A DNA stretch of 64,000 nt from Caenimonas sedimenti (GTDB taxonomy: Bacteria; Pseudomonadota; Gammaproteobacteria; Burkholderiales; Burkholderiaceae_C), in the NCBI RefSeq assembly GCF_007833165.1, contig NZ_VOBQ01000007.1, forward strand, positions 1 through 64,000, written 5' to 3'. Shown piece after piece: positions 16,772 through 24,442 of the stretch. A program made the position numbers and the translations under genes. The notes under the pieces were generated by a model. That model was given only the letters and a program-made list of their open reading frames with translations, was not told where the DNA came from and searched no databases. How positions within the stretch are numbered: the stretch's first letter is position 1; each line of letters starts with the position of its first letter.

Positions 16772-18580
16772 TTACTTCGGCTGCCAGCGCAGGGTGACGA
16801 ACACCGCGCGGCCGGCCTGGTTGTAGCCCGTCGCCGTCTCGTACTGCTTGTCCGTGAGGTTGTTGACCTTGGCCTGCACGCTCCAGGCCGGCGTGAGCTG
16901 CCGGTCCAGGTGGACGTCGAGCGTGGTGTAGGCGCCCAGCGGCCGCGTGTTCGCGGCGTCGTCAAAGCGGTCCCCCGCGTGCAGCAGCGCGCAGCCGAAG
17001 CGCCAATCGCCCAGGCGGTAGTCGGCGCCCAGGTTCAGCTGCTGCTTCGCGCGCCGCGGCAGCTGCCGGCCATTGGCCTCGTTGCGCGGGTCCAGGCGCT
17101 CGAAATTGGCGCGCAGCGCGAGCGCGTCGATCCGGCCTTCGTAGCCCAGGGTCCAGCCGTCGATCCGCGCTTGCGGAATGTTGATCGGCAAGGTGGTGTT
17201 GGTCATGAAGCCGCGGATGCGGTTGTCGAAGCGCACCAGCTTGAGCTCGTGCGCACCCTGCGTCCAGGTCACGCCGACGTCGGTGTTCTTGCCGCGTTCC
17301 GGCAGCAGCAACGGATTGCCGAAGCGTGGGAAGTACAGCTGGTTGAATGACGGCGCCACGAAGGTCGTGCCATGCGAAGCATGCACGCGCCAGGCCGGGG
17401 TGATCCGGAACCCATAGCCGGCGAACCCGGTGGTCTCGCCGCCGAACTGCGAGTTGCGGTCGCGGCGCAGGTTGAATTGCCAGCTGTGCGGACCGGCGCT
17501 GCCGTTCAGGCCGGCAAACACGCCGTCGATGCTGCGGTGGGTGACGGCGTACGCAGCCGTGGCGCTGATGTCCTGCTCGCGCCGCTCCAGGCCCGCCAGC
17601 ACCACGCCCAGCGGCGTCTCCAGGTTGTTCTGCCACGTCCACTGCGACTGCTTCGTCTTGAACGCGCCCGGGGAGGCCGCCTCGATGATGTTGGCCGTGT
17701 CGGTACCTTGCGAGAAGCGCAGTTCGGTTTGCCAGCCCGGCATGAAGCGGCCCCTGACGCCGGCATGGGCCGTCAGCGCGCGGATGGCCGTCCGGGAATC
17801 CACCCCCGGCCCGTCGTCGAACCAGCTGATCCCGTCGGAATGCATCAGGCCTGCGTCGACGCTCCACTGCGGACTGAAATCGTAGCTGGCGGAGGCCGTC
17901 AGCGCGTCCTGCCGGAACGGATCGAGGTCGCCATTGAAATTGCCGAACGGCACCGCGGGATTCGTGGAACTGAAGCCGCGCTCCCGCGCGCGCTGCACCC
18001 CCACCGAGTATTTCAGCGCACCCTGCCCGCCCTGCATGCCGGCGCCGGCCACCCAGTGGCGGTCGCTGCCGGCCGTGAGCGAGGCATTCGGATGGAGGCC
18101 GTCGCGGCCCTTGCGCGTGAAGATCTGGACCACGCCGCCGACGCCTTCGCTGCCGTACAACGCGGACGCGGGACCTTTCAGGATCTCGATGCGCTCGATC
18201 ATTTCGACCGGGATGGTGTCCCAGCTCGGGGTGCCGGCGGTGGCGGAGCCCAGGCGCACGCCATCGACCAGCAGGATGGTGTGGCGGTTCTCGGCGCCCC
18301 GGATGAAGATGTTGGACTGCTTGCCGCGCCCACCGTTGGACGACATCTGCACACCCGCGGTTCGGGCCAGCAGCTCGGGCAAGGTCCGCGCCGTCGATGC
18401 CTCGATGGCGGCGCGGTCAACCACCTTCACGTCGCTCACGAGTTCGTCGGCGCGGGTGGCGACGCGGGTGGCGGTGACGACGGTCTCGGTGAGGGACCCG
18501 GATTGGGCGAAGGCGCCGAAGGCGGCGCAAAGCGCGAGCGGCAGGACAGCCACACGCAGTGGAAGCACGGAACGGTTCAT
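16772..18580 (-). CDS. btuB: TonB-dependent vitamin B12 receptor
   Basis: Outer-membrane 22-strand barrel for cobalamin uptake, 602 aa, close to BtuB length. A signal peptide ends near AFGAFA, followed by a TonB box-like ETVVTATR, the plug domain with RGAENRHTILLVDGVRLG and GPASALYGSEGVGGVVQIFT, and a C-terminal barrel ending in aromatic FVTLRWQPK. First gene after the cobalamin riboswitch, 9 bp ahead of the next gene, so the switch should control the whole operon at least in part. Confidence 0.95.
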   Translation of the reverse strand: MNRSVLPLRVAVLPLALCAAFGAFAQSGSLTETVVTATRVATRADELVSDVKVVDRAAIEASTARTLPELLARTAGVQMSSNGGRGKQSNIFIRGAENRHTILLVDGVRLGSATAGTPSWDTIPVEMIERIEILKGPASALYGSEGVGGVVQIFTRKGRDGLHPNASLTAGSDRHWVAGAGMQGGQGALKYSVGVQRARERGFSSTNPAVPFGNFNGDLDPFRQDALTASASYDFSPQWSVDAGLMHSDGISWFDDGPGVDSRTAIRALTAHAGVRGRFMPGWQTELRFSQGTDTANIIEAASPGAFKTKQSQWTWQNNLETPLGVVLAGLERREQDISATAAYAVTHRSIDGVFAGLNGSAGPHSWQFNLRRDRNSQFGGETTGFAGYGFRITPAWRVHASHGTTFVAPSFNQLYFPRFGNPLLLPERGKNTDVGVTWTQGAHELKLVRFDNRIRGFMTNTTLPINIPQARIDGWTLGYEGRIDALALRANFERLDPRNEANGRQLPRRAKQQLNLGADYRLGDWRFGCALLHAGDRFDDAANTRPLGAYTTLDVHLDRQLTPAWSVQAKVNNLTDKQYETATGYNQAGRAVFVTLRWQPK

Positions 18581-18667
18581 GGCAGACAGACAGGCTGGTC
18601 ACCCGGGCCGGCTTCCCCGCCGGCACTTTGGGCTCAAACGGCCGCATGCAAGCGCACGCAACCACGT

Positions 18668-18907
18668 CGTTGGCCGGTATCCGGGCTGGCGGAAGAACTT
18701 CCATCGCCTTCCCAGGCCCGCTGTTTCAGGCGGACCCAGTGGCTTTGCGTGATGAAAGTGGGAGGCGGCGCCCACCGCGAACGGCTGGCACCGCTTCCCT
18801 CCGCTTGACCGTTGCGGGGGCAGCGCAGGTTGGCTTCGGCCGGGTCGGCCACCGCTTCCTGCTTCCCGTTGAACTGCGGCATGCGAACCACACCGCGAGC
18901 ACCAACG
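18668..18907 (-). promoter_or_regulatory. Cobalamin riboswitch
   Basis: In the btuB leader, read on the minus strand. The B12 box AGCCCGGATACCGGCC is at 18687-18672, and the conserved CTGCCCCCGCAACGG element is at 18823-18809. P1 can form between CGTTGG at 18907-18902 and CCAACG at 18673-18668, bounding an aptamer of about 240 nt. The known class binds adenosylcobalamin or a related corrinoid and usually lowers expression of uptake genes when ligand is present. The platform lies between 18667 and the btuB start. Confidence 0.93.
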
Positions 18908-18912
18908 TGTTG

Positions 18913-18918
18913 ATTCTA
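18913..18918 (-). promoter_or_regulatory. Possible -10 box for the riboswitch transcript
   Basis: TAGAAT on the minus strand ends six bases before the predicted P1 stem of the riboswitch, so transcription would begin right at the aptamer. No convincing -35 at 17 bp was found. Confidence 0.35.
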
Positions 18919-18941
18919 GAGCGTTTTTTCAGTACCCCGCC

Positions 18942-18947
18942 TACAAT
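18942..18947 (+). promoter_or_regulatory. Possible -10 box for zapB-like/zapA
   Basis: TACAAT lies 8 bp before the ATG of the small coiled-coil gene, which would give a very short leader. The same hexamer precedes the 6S RNA candidate. No clear -35 element is visible. Confidence 0.35.
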
Positions 18948-18955
18948 TCCGGCAA

Positions 18956-19168
18956 ATGGCCAGTGGCTCTGACATCGACCCCCTCGTCGAACGCGTCGAG
19001 CGCCTGCTCGTTCGCTACGAGGAACTGCAACGCACCAATGCGCTGCTGGCCGAACAGGTGGAGCTGCTCACGTCGGAACGCGATTCACTGAAGTCGCGCC
19101 TCTCCGCGGCCCGCTCCCGCGTCGACGCCCTGCTCGAACGCCTGCCCGATCTCAACACCCCCGCATGA
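18956..19168 (+). CDS. Small coiled-coil protein, ZapB-like
   Basis: 70 aa, almost entirely one heptad-rich coiled coil (VERVERLLVRYEELQRTNALLAEQ through LKSRLSAARSRVDALLERL). A partner of this type upstream of zapA is common in Betaproteobacteria, where it is taken to be a ZapB-like divisome factor stabilising the Z ring with ZapA. The stop overlaps the zapA start (ATGA), supporting joint function. The sequence alone cannot separate ZapB from other short coiled coils. Confidence 0.75.
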   Translation: MASGSDIDPLVERVERLLVRYEELQRTNALLAEQVELLTSERDSLKSRLSAARSRVDALLERLPDLNTPA

Positions 19169-19494
19169 AGCAACTCGAAGTGCAGATCATGGGCCAGAGC
19201 TACCTGCTCGGGTGCCCGGAAGGCGGCGAGCAGCGCCTGCTCGAAGCCGTGGAGCGCGTCGACACCGCCATGTGCAAGATCCGCGACGCGGGCAAGGTGA
19301 AAGCACGCGACCGAATCGCGGTTCTGGCTGCGCTCAACCTCGCCTTCGACATCGCGGACCGGAGCGTGGCCACCCCGGTGCAGCCCGCGACCAACGGTGC
19401 CGCGAAGAACGGAGCGTTCGCTGACGATGGGCGCCTCGCCGGCCTGATCGACCGGCTCGATCATGCACTCGGCGATGACGGGCGTCTGCTCTGA
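19165..19494 (+). CDS. zapA: Cell division protein ZapA
   Basis: 109 aa. ZapA binds and bundles FtsZ at midcell. Family features are the N-terminal beta region KQLEVQIMGQSYLLGCPEGGEQRLLEAVERVD and the central helix KARDRIAVLAALNLAFDI, followed by a C-terminal coiled coil with a diverged Ala/Asn-rich stretch. Translationally coupled to the upstream small coiled-coil gene. A 6S RNA candidate lies about 100 bp downstream, the usual order in Betaproteobacteria. Confidence 0.92.
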   Translation: MKQLEVQIMGQSYLLGCPEGGEQRLLEAVERVDTAMCKIRDAGKVKARDRIAVLAALNLAFDIADRSVATPVQPATNGAAKNGAFADDGRLAGLIDRLDHALGDDGRLL

Positions 19495-19584
19495 TTTCCA
19501 GTTGAGCTTCGCATCGGGTTTGTCAAGCCCGGAAAACTTGCAAGGCTTCACCCGTTGTTTGCCCCGCGCGCCGATTCCGCGCCC

Positions 19585-19590
19585 TACAAT
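19585..19590 (+). promoter_or_regulatory. -10 box of the 6S RNA candidate
   Basis: TACAAT lies 7 bp before the predicted 5' end (TCTGCAG at 19598). No good -35 at the right distance is visible. Confidence 0.45.
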
Positions 19591-19597
19591 GGCTTCG

Positions 19598-19770
19598 TCT
19601 GCAGTGCGCATCGGGTCTTATATTTCCTTGAACCAATGCTCTTTGAGCTCGGGCTTGGAACATCCCCTGGCGAGCGTGATCGTCTCGCGTCAGATGAACC
19701 CAACGCCAGGTTGACCTCGCCCACCTGAACTCCGGTTCAGGATGCCGGCCCGGTGGCAATGCAGACACCT
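19598..19770 (+). ncRNA. ssrS: 6S RNA candidate
   Basis: About 170 nt directly downstream of zapA. The ends pair as a closing stem (TCTGCA at 19598-19603 with TGCAGA at 19760-19765). Internal CTTGAACC and GGTTCAGG tracts and other interrupted helices suggest a long rod with a central bulge, as 6S RNA has. 6S RNA mimics an open promoter and sequesters sigma70 RNA polymerase in stationary phase. Call rests on synteny, the -10 box and stem pairing; no covariance model was run. Confidence 0.75.
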
Positions 19771-19777
19771 ATACCGT

Positions 19778-19813
19778 TCACTTGCAAAAGTGCTGCTGCA
19801 CTTTTGCAAGTGA
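19778..19813. repeat. Perfect 15-bp inverted repeat (hairpin)
   Basis: Arms TCACTTGCAAAAGTG and CACTTTTGCAAGTGA flank a CTGCTG loop. It lies just after the 6S RNA candidate and could act in 3'-end formation, but it has no T-tract and its AT-rich stem differs from the next hairpin. Confidence 0.7.
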
Positions 19814-19821
19814 GTAGTCAG

Positions 19822-19856
19822 ATGACAAAGGCCGGAGTGAATCCGGCCTTTGTCAT
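19822..19856. terminator. Terminator-like hairpin
   Basis: A 15-bp stem (ATGACAAAGGCCGGA / TCCGGCCTTTGTCAT) with a 5-nt loop. The A-rich and T-rich stem ends give short T-runs in both directions, so it may end transcripts from either side. It lacks a long T-tract. Between the two hairpins and the cyclase start at 20002 nothing else was seen. Confidence 0.5.
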
Positions 19857-20001
19857 GGTGGGATCGCCCTGCGCGATGCTTCGGCCGATCCGGAGGCAGT
19901 CGCTGCGCTCCTGCAAAAGCCGGGCACCGCCCGGCGTTCGTCATTGCGCCGCGCCTGTAAGCTGCGCACAATGGCGGCGACATACCGCACGGAGGTGCGC
20001 C

Positions 20002-21414
20002 ATGTCGGAAACGGAAGCCCGGTTCAGTGTCCTGCGCCAGTCGGCCGACCCTGGCGCCGCGACGGCCGTCGAGCGCCTGGTGCGCGACGGCCCCGACGAG
20101 GCGCTGCATCGCATCAACGTTCTCGACTTCGCCGCGGACCATGGCCTGGCGCTGGAGACGGTGCTGGACACGTTCCTGCATGCGGCGCGGCTGGGACTGT
20201 TCGAGATGTCGTGGAACATCCTCTGCCCCGGTTGCGGCGGCGTGCTGAACACCAACGCCACGCTGAAGACCGTGAAGCAGAGCGACTACGCCTGCTCCCT
20301 CTGCGCCGCCGGCTACGAGCCGTCGCTGGACGAAATGGTGGAGGTGGCCTTCACGGTCAGCCCGCGTGTGCGCAAGATCGCCGCGCACACGCCCGAAACC
20401 TTGCCCGTGTGGGACTACGTACGCCAGATGTACTGGAGCTCCGGCATGCGCTTTCCGCCGCCCGACGAGTTCCAGCGGCAGATGCACGAGGTGGTGCTCG
20501 ACTGGACGGAGCTGGCGCCCGGTGAGCGTGGCACGATGTCGGTGCAGCTGCCCGAAGGCTTCATCATCGTGTTCGAACCGGTCACGCACTCGGCCCTGTT
20601 CCTGGACGTCAAAGGGGAGCCGACCCGGGAGCGCCGGGAGATGGGCGTGGTGTTCAACAAGGTGCAGGCGCCCACCGGGACCGAAGTGCTGCGGCCTGGC
20701 CCGCTGCGGCTCACGTTCGAGAACCGCAGCGATGTCCGCACGCTGCCGGGGCTGTTCCTGGCCGGCGACACGCTGCACCACCTGCTCGGGCAGCGCAAGC
20801 CGTTCCTCACGGCCAAGCGCCTGCTGACGCACCAGACCTTCCGCGACCTGTTCCGCGCGGACACGCTGGCCCTGGACCAGCGGCTGAAGATCCTGAGCCT
20901 CACGTTCGTGTTCACGGACCTCAAGGCCTCGACCGAACTGTACGAACGCATCGGCGACCTCGCGGCCTACGACCTGGTCAAGGCGCACTTCGGCGTGCTC
21001 GGCGACGTGGTCGCGCAGGAGTCGGGCGCGGTCGTCAAGACCATCGGCGACGCGGTGATGGCGACCTTCCCCACGCCCGACCGCGGCATGGCGGCGGTGC
21101 TGCGCATGCGTGAAGCCATGCGCCGCCTCAACGAGGACCACGAGCGCGAAGACCTCCTGCTGAAGATCGGCATCCACGAGGGTCCCTGCCTCGCCGTCAC
21201 GCTCAACGACCGGCTCGACTACTTCGGCCAGACCGTCAACATCGCTTCGCGGGTGCAGGGGCTGGCGATGTCGCAATCGATCTTCGCCACCGAACCGGTC
21301 GTGCGCGACGAGGCCACCGCCCGGCTGCTGGCGGGCGCCGGGCTCACGCCGAGCGAGCGCCGATGCGTGCTGCGCGGCATCTCGGACGAATACACGGTCT
21401 ACGAGATTCCCTGA
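20002..21414 (+). CDS. Adenylate/guanylate cyclase with N-terminal DUF5939-like domain
   Basis: Class III nucleotide cyclase, 470 aa. The N-terminal ~290 residues resemble DUF5939-type sensor regions and include a zinc-ribbon-like CPGC...CSLC pair (CPGCGGVLNTN, YACSLCAAGY). The C-terminal cyclase domain has both metal aspartates (FTDLKAST, Asp near 306; KTIGDAVMATF, Asp near 350) and the transition-state pair in FGQTVNIASRVQ. All catalytic residues are present, so an active enzyme is expected; KTIGD suggests ATP use but does not prove it. The start ATG at 20002 has GGAGG 7 bp upstream; the longer frame from 19753 crosses the hairpins and is rejected. No membrane segment was seen. Confidence 0.88.
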   Translation: MSETEARFSVLRQSADPGAATAVERLVRDGPDEALHRINVLDFAADHGLALETVLDTFLHAARLGLFEMSWNILCPGCGGVLNTNATLKTVKQSDYACSLCAAGYEPSLDEMVEVAFTVSPRVRKIAAHTPETLPVWDYVRQMYWSSGMRFPPPDEFQRQMHEVVLDWTELAPGERGTMSVQLPEGFIIVFEPVTHSALFLDVKGEPTRERREMGVVFNKVQAPTGTEVLRPGPLRLTFENRSDVRTLPGLFLAGDTLHHLLGQRKPFLTAKRLLTHQTFRDLFRADTLALDQRLKILSLTFVFTDLKASTELYERIGDLAAYDLVKAHFGVLGDVVAQESGAVVKTIGDAVMATFPTPDRGMAAVLRMREAMRRLNEDHEREDLLLKIGIHEGPCLAVTLNDRLDYFGQTVNIASRVQGLAMSQSIFATEPVVRDEATARLLAGAGLTPSERRCVLRGISDEYTVYEIP

Positions 21415-21467
21415 GCCCCGGCCGGGCCCGCCGGCGGGCGATAATCGAAGGCTGTCCCTGAAGTCCC

Positions 21468-22283
21468 ATGCCAATCGAAGCCCGCCTGATCATCGAACTC
21501 GCCCTGTTGGGCATCGCCACCGGCTTCCTCGCCGGCCTTCTCGGCATCGGCGGGGGCATGCTGATGGTGCCGTTCATCACCATCATCCTGTCGGGGCGCA
21601 ACGTCTCGCCGGACCTGTCCGTGAAAATGGCGATCGCCACGTCGATGGCCACGATCATCTTCACCTCCGTTTCCAGCGTGCGGGCGCACCACAAGCGCGG
21701 CGCGGTGCGCTGGGACATCGTGAAGCGGCTCGCGCCGGGCATCGTCATCGGCAGCATCATCGCCAGCCTGGGCGTGTTCGCGCTGCTGAAGGGCAACGTG
21801 CTGGCCATCGTGTTCGGCCTGTTCGTGAGCTTCTCGGCGACGCAGATGTTCCTGGACAGGAAGCCCAAGGCGACCAGGCAGATGCCGGGCACGGCGGGCC
21901 AGCTGGCCGCGGGCGGCTTCATCGGCTTCCTCTCGGGGCTGGTCGGCGCGGGCGGCGGCTTCATCAGCGTCCCTTTCATGGCCTGGTGCAACGTGGCGAT
22001 CCACAACGCGGTGGCCACCTCCGCGGCGCTCGGCTTTCCCATCGCCGTCGCCAACGTGGCCGGCTATGCGATCAGCGGCCAGGGCGTGCAAGACCTGCCG
22101 CCGGCTTCCTTCGGCTACATCTGGCTGCCGGCGCTGGCGGTCATCGCCTTGTGCAGCGTGTTCACCGCGCCGCTGGGCGCGCGCGCGGCGCATGCCCTGC
22201 CGATCGGCAAGCTGAAGCGGATCTTCGGGAGCATCCTTTTCCTGCTTGCTGGCTACATGTTCTACAAGGGGTTTGCGGGATAG
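21468..22283 (+). CDS. TauE/SafE family membrane permease
   Basis: 271 aa, about eight hydrophobic spans in two repeats typical of TauE/SafE: GIATGFLAGLLGIGGGMLMVPF near the N-terminus and a second GFIGFLSGLVGAGGGFISVPF at the middle. The family exports sulfite, sulfoacetate or related organosulfonates, but most members are uncharacterised and no neighbouring sulfur gene fixes the substrate. It begins 53 bp after the cyclase stop. Confidence 0.9.
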   Translation: MPIEARLIIELALLGIATGFLAGLLGIGGGMLMVPFITIILSGRNVSPDLSVKMAIATSMATIIFTSVSSVRAHHKRGAVRWDIVKRLAPGIVIGSIIASLGVFALLKGNVLAIVFGLFVSFSATQMFLDRKPKATRQMPGTAGQLAAGGFIGFLSGLVGAGGGFISVPFMAWCNVAIHNAVATSAALGFPIAVANVAGYAISGQGVQDLPPASFGYIWLPALAVIALCSVFTAPLGARAAHALPIGKLKRIFGSILFLLAGYMFYKGFAG

Positions 22284-22286
22284 GCC

Positions 22287-22313
22287 TGGATTCCTGCCTT
22301 CGCAGGAATGACG
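22287..22313. repeat. Dispersed repeat fragment
   Basis: GGATTCCTGCCTTCGCAGG followed by AATGACG, a short hairpin-forming sequence of the widespread ATTCC-C-GC-GGAATGACG family. It lies between the convergent permease and monooxygenase genes and may help terminate both. Confidence 0.5.
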
Positions 22314-22319
22314 ACCCTG

Positions 22320-22664
22320 TCAGCCATGCGCCTGCCGCGAGTCCGCCGGCGCCTCGGCCCGCTCCTTCAAGCCGTAGTCACGCGTCACCTCGGCGATGCG
22401 CAGCCGGTACTCCCTGAACATGGTCTTGCGTCCCGCGCTTTGCGCCGCGCGGTGCGCCTCCAGGTTGCGCCACGCCGTGAGACAGGCGTCGTCGCGCCAG
22501 AACTGCAGCGACAGCAACTTGTCCGGGTCCGTCAGGCTCTGGAAGCGCTCGATGGAAATGAAGCCCTCCATCTTCAGCAGTTCCTCTTTCAGCTCCGCCG
22601 CCCAGCTCAGGTAGCCCTGCCGGTGTTCGGGGTGGGGCCAGACTTCGAAGATGACACTCACCAT
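22320..22664 (-). CDS. Antibiotic biosynthesis monooxygenase (ABM) domain protein
   Basis: 114 aa dimeric alpha/beta-barrel fold, ABM family. Signatures are VSVIFEVWPHPEHRQGYLSW, EGFISIERFQSLTDPDKLLSLQFWRDDACLTAWRN and HRAAQSAGR. Such proteins are cofactor-free monooxygenases or heme-degrading enzymes; this one lacks features that would choose. It begins 14 bp after the P450 stop and is very likely cotranscribed. The C-terminus is charged and extended. Confidence 0.85.
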   Translation of the reverse strand: MVSVIFEVWPHPEHRQGYLSWAAELKEELLKMEGFISIERFQSLTDPDKLLSLQFWRDDACLTAWRNLEAHRAAQSAGRKTMFREYRLRIAEVTRDYGLKERAEAPADSRQAHG

Positions 22665-22678
22665 GCTTGTTGCTCTCC

Positions 22679-23692
22679 TCAGGTTGCGAAAACGGGGATG
22701 CGGACGTTGGGCAGCGGGCGGTAGCCCTTGACGGCCCCGAAGCGCCGCAGCCCATCGCTCTCGTGCAGGGACTTCAGCGCCGCGGCAGCGATGGTGACAG
22801 CGATGCGTTCGCCCGGGCACCCATGCGCACCAGCCCCGAAGGCGAAGCTGCGCCGCGCCGCGGGATCGTGATTGGCGGCGGCCAACAGGACGAGCACGCC
22901 ATCGCCCGCGGCCAGCGCCTGGCCGGCCAGCTCCGTGTCCCCGGCCGCGAAACGTCGCGTGTGATGCGTCGGCGGGTCCCAGCACGCAATCTCTTCGACG
23001 AAGGCCAGGTCGGGCACACGCGCTTCGCGCTGCCACCGGGCGATGGCGTTGCCGATCAGGCCAGCCGTGGCGTCCAGTGACTGCTGCATCATCGCGATGC
23101 GGTTCGCCGAGCGCACCCTGTCCAGGCCCTCGGCAGCGCCCTGTGCCATCAGCGCGGTGGCCGCTTTGTCGGCGGCTGCGAGCGTTGCAGCGTCCGCACC
23201 CGCGGCGATGCCTTGGGTGAAAGCATGAACATGGGCGACCGTGGTGTCGAGTTGGTCTGCCGGCACCCGAAGCATGCGCGCGATGGCCTGCACCGGCACG
23301 GCCGAGAGCCACGCATTGACGTCGACCCGGCCTGCCAGATCAGCCGCGGCCAAGGCCGTCTGCGTTCCCAGCACCTCCAGCGAGAATGCCGCCGCTGCGC
23401 GCTCCGTCGCAGGCCGGTGCTCACGATGGAAGCCGCCGTCGTTCATCCGCACCAGTTGAGCGAACACCTCGCCCGTGGGCGATCCCAGGAGCGCCTTGGG
23501 CACGGGCTCCGCGGGCGGTCGCACGCGCAAGTGGGGATGAACCAGCGCTGCCTCGACCACCGCGGCGCTGCTCGCCACCCACAGGCGCAGGCCATGGTCG
23601 AAGAACAGCGGGCGTGACTGGCGCAGCGCGGCGTAGTACGGCCAGGGGTCGGGATGGGTCGTCGCCGCAATGGCGTCCGGTGGTGGATGCAT
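22679..23692 (-). CDS. Cytochrome P450
   Basis: 337 aa, shorter than typical bacterial P450s (about 400). The heme loop is FAFGAGAHGCPGERIAV with the axial Cys. An ExxR-like helix K is hard to find: the region before WDPPTHHTRRFAAGDTELAG reads VEEIACWDPP, so the usual ExxR Arg is not obvious. The I-helix region also lacks the A/GGxD/ET oxygen-activation motif. This places it with the atypical, shortened P450s whose chemistry is unclear. It has no strong ribosome-binding site; it is divergent from the ArsR gene across 63 bp and followed by the ABM gene. Confidence 0.85.
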   Translation of the reverse strand: MHPPPDAIAATTHPDPWPYYAALRQSRPLFFDHGLRLWVASSAAVVEAALVHPHLRVRPPAEPVPKALLGSPTGEVFAQLVRMNDGGFHREHRPATERAAAAFSLEVLGTQTALAAADLAGRVDVNAWLSAVPVQAIARMLRVPADQLDTTVAHVHAFTQGIAAGADAATLAAADKAATALMAQGAAEGLDRVRSANRIAMMQQSLDATAGLIGNAIARWQREARVPDLAFVEEIACWDPPTHHTRRFAAGDTELAGQALAAGDGVLVLLAAANHDPAARRSFAFGAGAHGCPGERIAVTIAAAALKSLHESDGLRRFGAVKGYRPLPNVRIPVFAT

Positions 23693-23720
23693 GGGGGGAG
23701 TTTGCGCAGCAGTCACGCGT

Positions 23721-23749
23721 TTGTCGAGCCGCAACAGTTTGGCTACCAT
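23721..23749 (+). promoter_or_regulatory. Candidate promoter for the ArsR-family gene
   Basis: TTGTCG (23721-23726) and TACCAT (23744-23749) with a 17-bp spacer. The predicted start point falls at or next to the ATG at 23756, so the mRNA may be leaderless; no Shine-Dalgarno is visible. Confidence 0.4.
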
Positions 23750-23755
23750 CGAAGC

Positions 23756-24442
23756 ATGCATGCAGAACCCGACCTGGCCCGCATCGCCGCCACCGTGGGA
23801 GACCCGCGGCGCATCCAGATGCTGTCGCTCCTGATGGAGGGCCGCGCACTCACCGCGAAGGAGCTTGCGCTCGGCGCGGGCATCGAGCCGGCCACGGCCA
23901 CCTCGCACCTCAAGCGCCTGCTCGAAGACGGCTTGCTGGAATCCACAGCGCAAGGCCGCCACAAGTACTTCCGCTTCGCCACGGAACATGTCGCGCAGTT
24001 GGTGGAAAGCCTCATGCGCGTCGCGCCGCGCCGCAAGGCTGCGCCCGCCGCGACCCTGGAACCGGTGCAGCAGGCCCGCTACTGCTACGACCACCTGGCC
24101 GGCAGCTTGGGCACCGGCCTGTTCACGCTGCTGTTGCGCAAGCACTGGCTGGAAGACGATGGGGTGGACCCCAAGCAGCTGGTGGTCACGGTCCGCGGCG
24201 CCAAGGCCCTGGACAACCTGGGCATCGACGTCGCGTCGGCCAAGGCGCGCCGCCGCCAGTTCGCCTGCCGCTGCCTCGACTGGTCGGAACGCCGCGACCA
24301 CCTCGGTGGCGCCCTGGGGTCGGCGCTCGCCGAGCACCTGCAGTCGCAGCGCTGGATCGAACGGCGCAAGCACAGCCGCGTGGTCACCGTGACGCCGGCC
24401 GGCCGGCGCGAACTCAAGTCACTGGGGCTCGCGTTGGCGTGA
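23756..24442 (+). CDS. ArsR-family winged-helix regulator
   Basis: 228 aa. The N-terminal winged helix (LARIAATVGDPRRIQMLSLLMEGRALTAKEL, then IEPATATSHLKRLLEDGLLES and QGRHKYFRF) is ArsR-like. A C-terminal extension of about 130 aa follows, with CRCLDWSERRDHLGGALGSAL; this long form is seen in regulators without the metal-binding alpha3N or alpha5 Cys sites. No metal motif CxC is present in the first helices. Divergent from the P450 gene and a likely regulator of it. The 3' end overlaps the convergent hydrolase gene by 29 bp. Confidence 0.87.
   Translation: MHAEPDLARIAATVGDPRRIQMLSLLMEGRALTAKELALGAGIEPATATSHLKRLLEDGLLESTAQGRHKYFRFATEHVAQLVESLMRVAPRRKAAPAATLEPVQQARYCYDHLAGSLGTGLFTLLLRKHWLEDDGVDPKQLVVTVRGAKALDNLGIDVASAKARRRQFACRCLDWSERRDHLGGALGSALAEHLQSQRWIERRKHSRVVTVTPAGRRELKSLGLALA

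Noticed and set aside
19753..20001. N-terminal extension of the cyclase
   Set aside because: It would run through both hairpins after the 6S RNA; ATG 20002 has a GGAGG site at good spacing.
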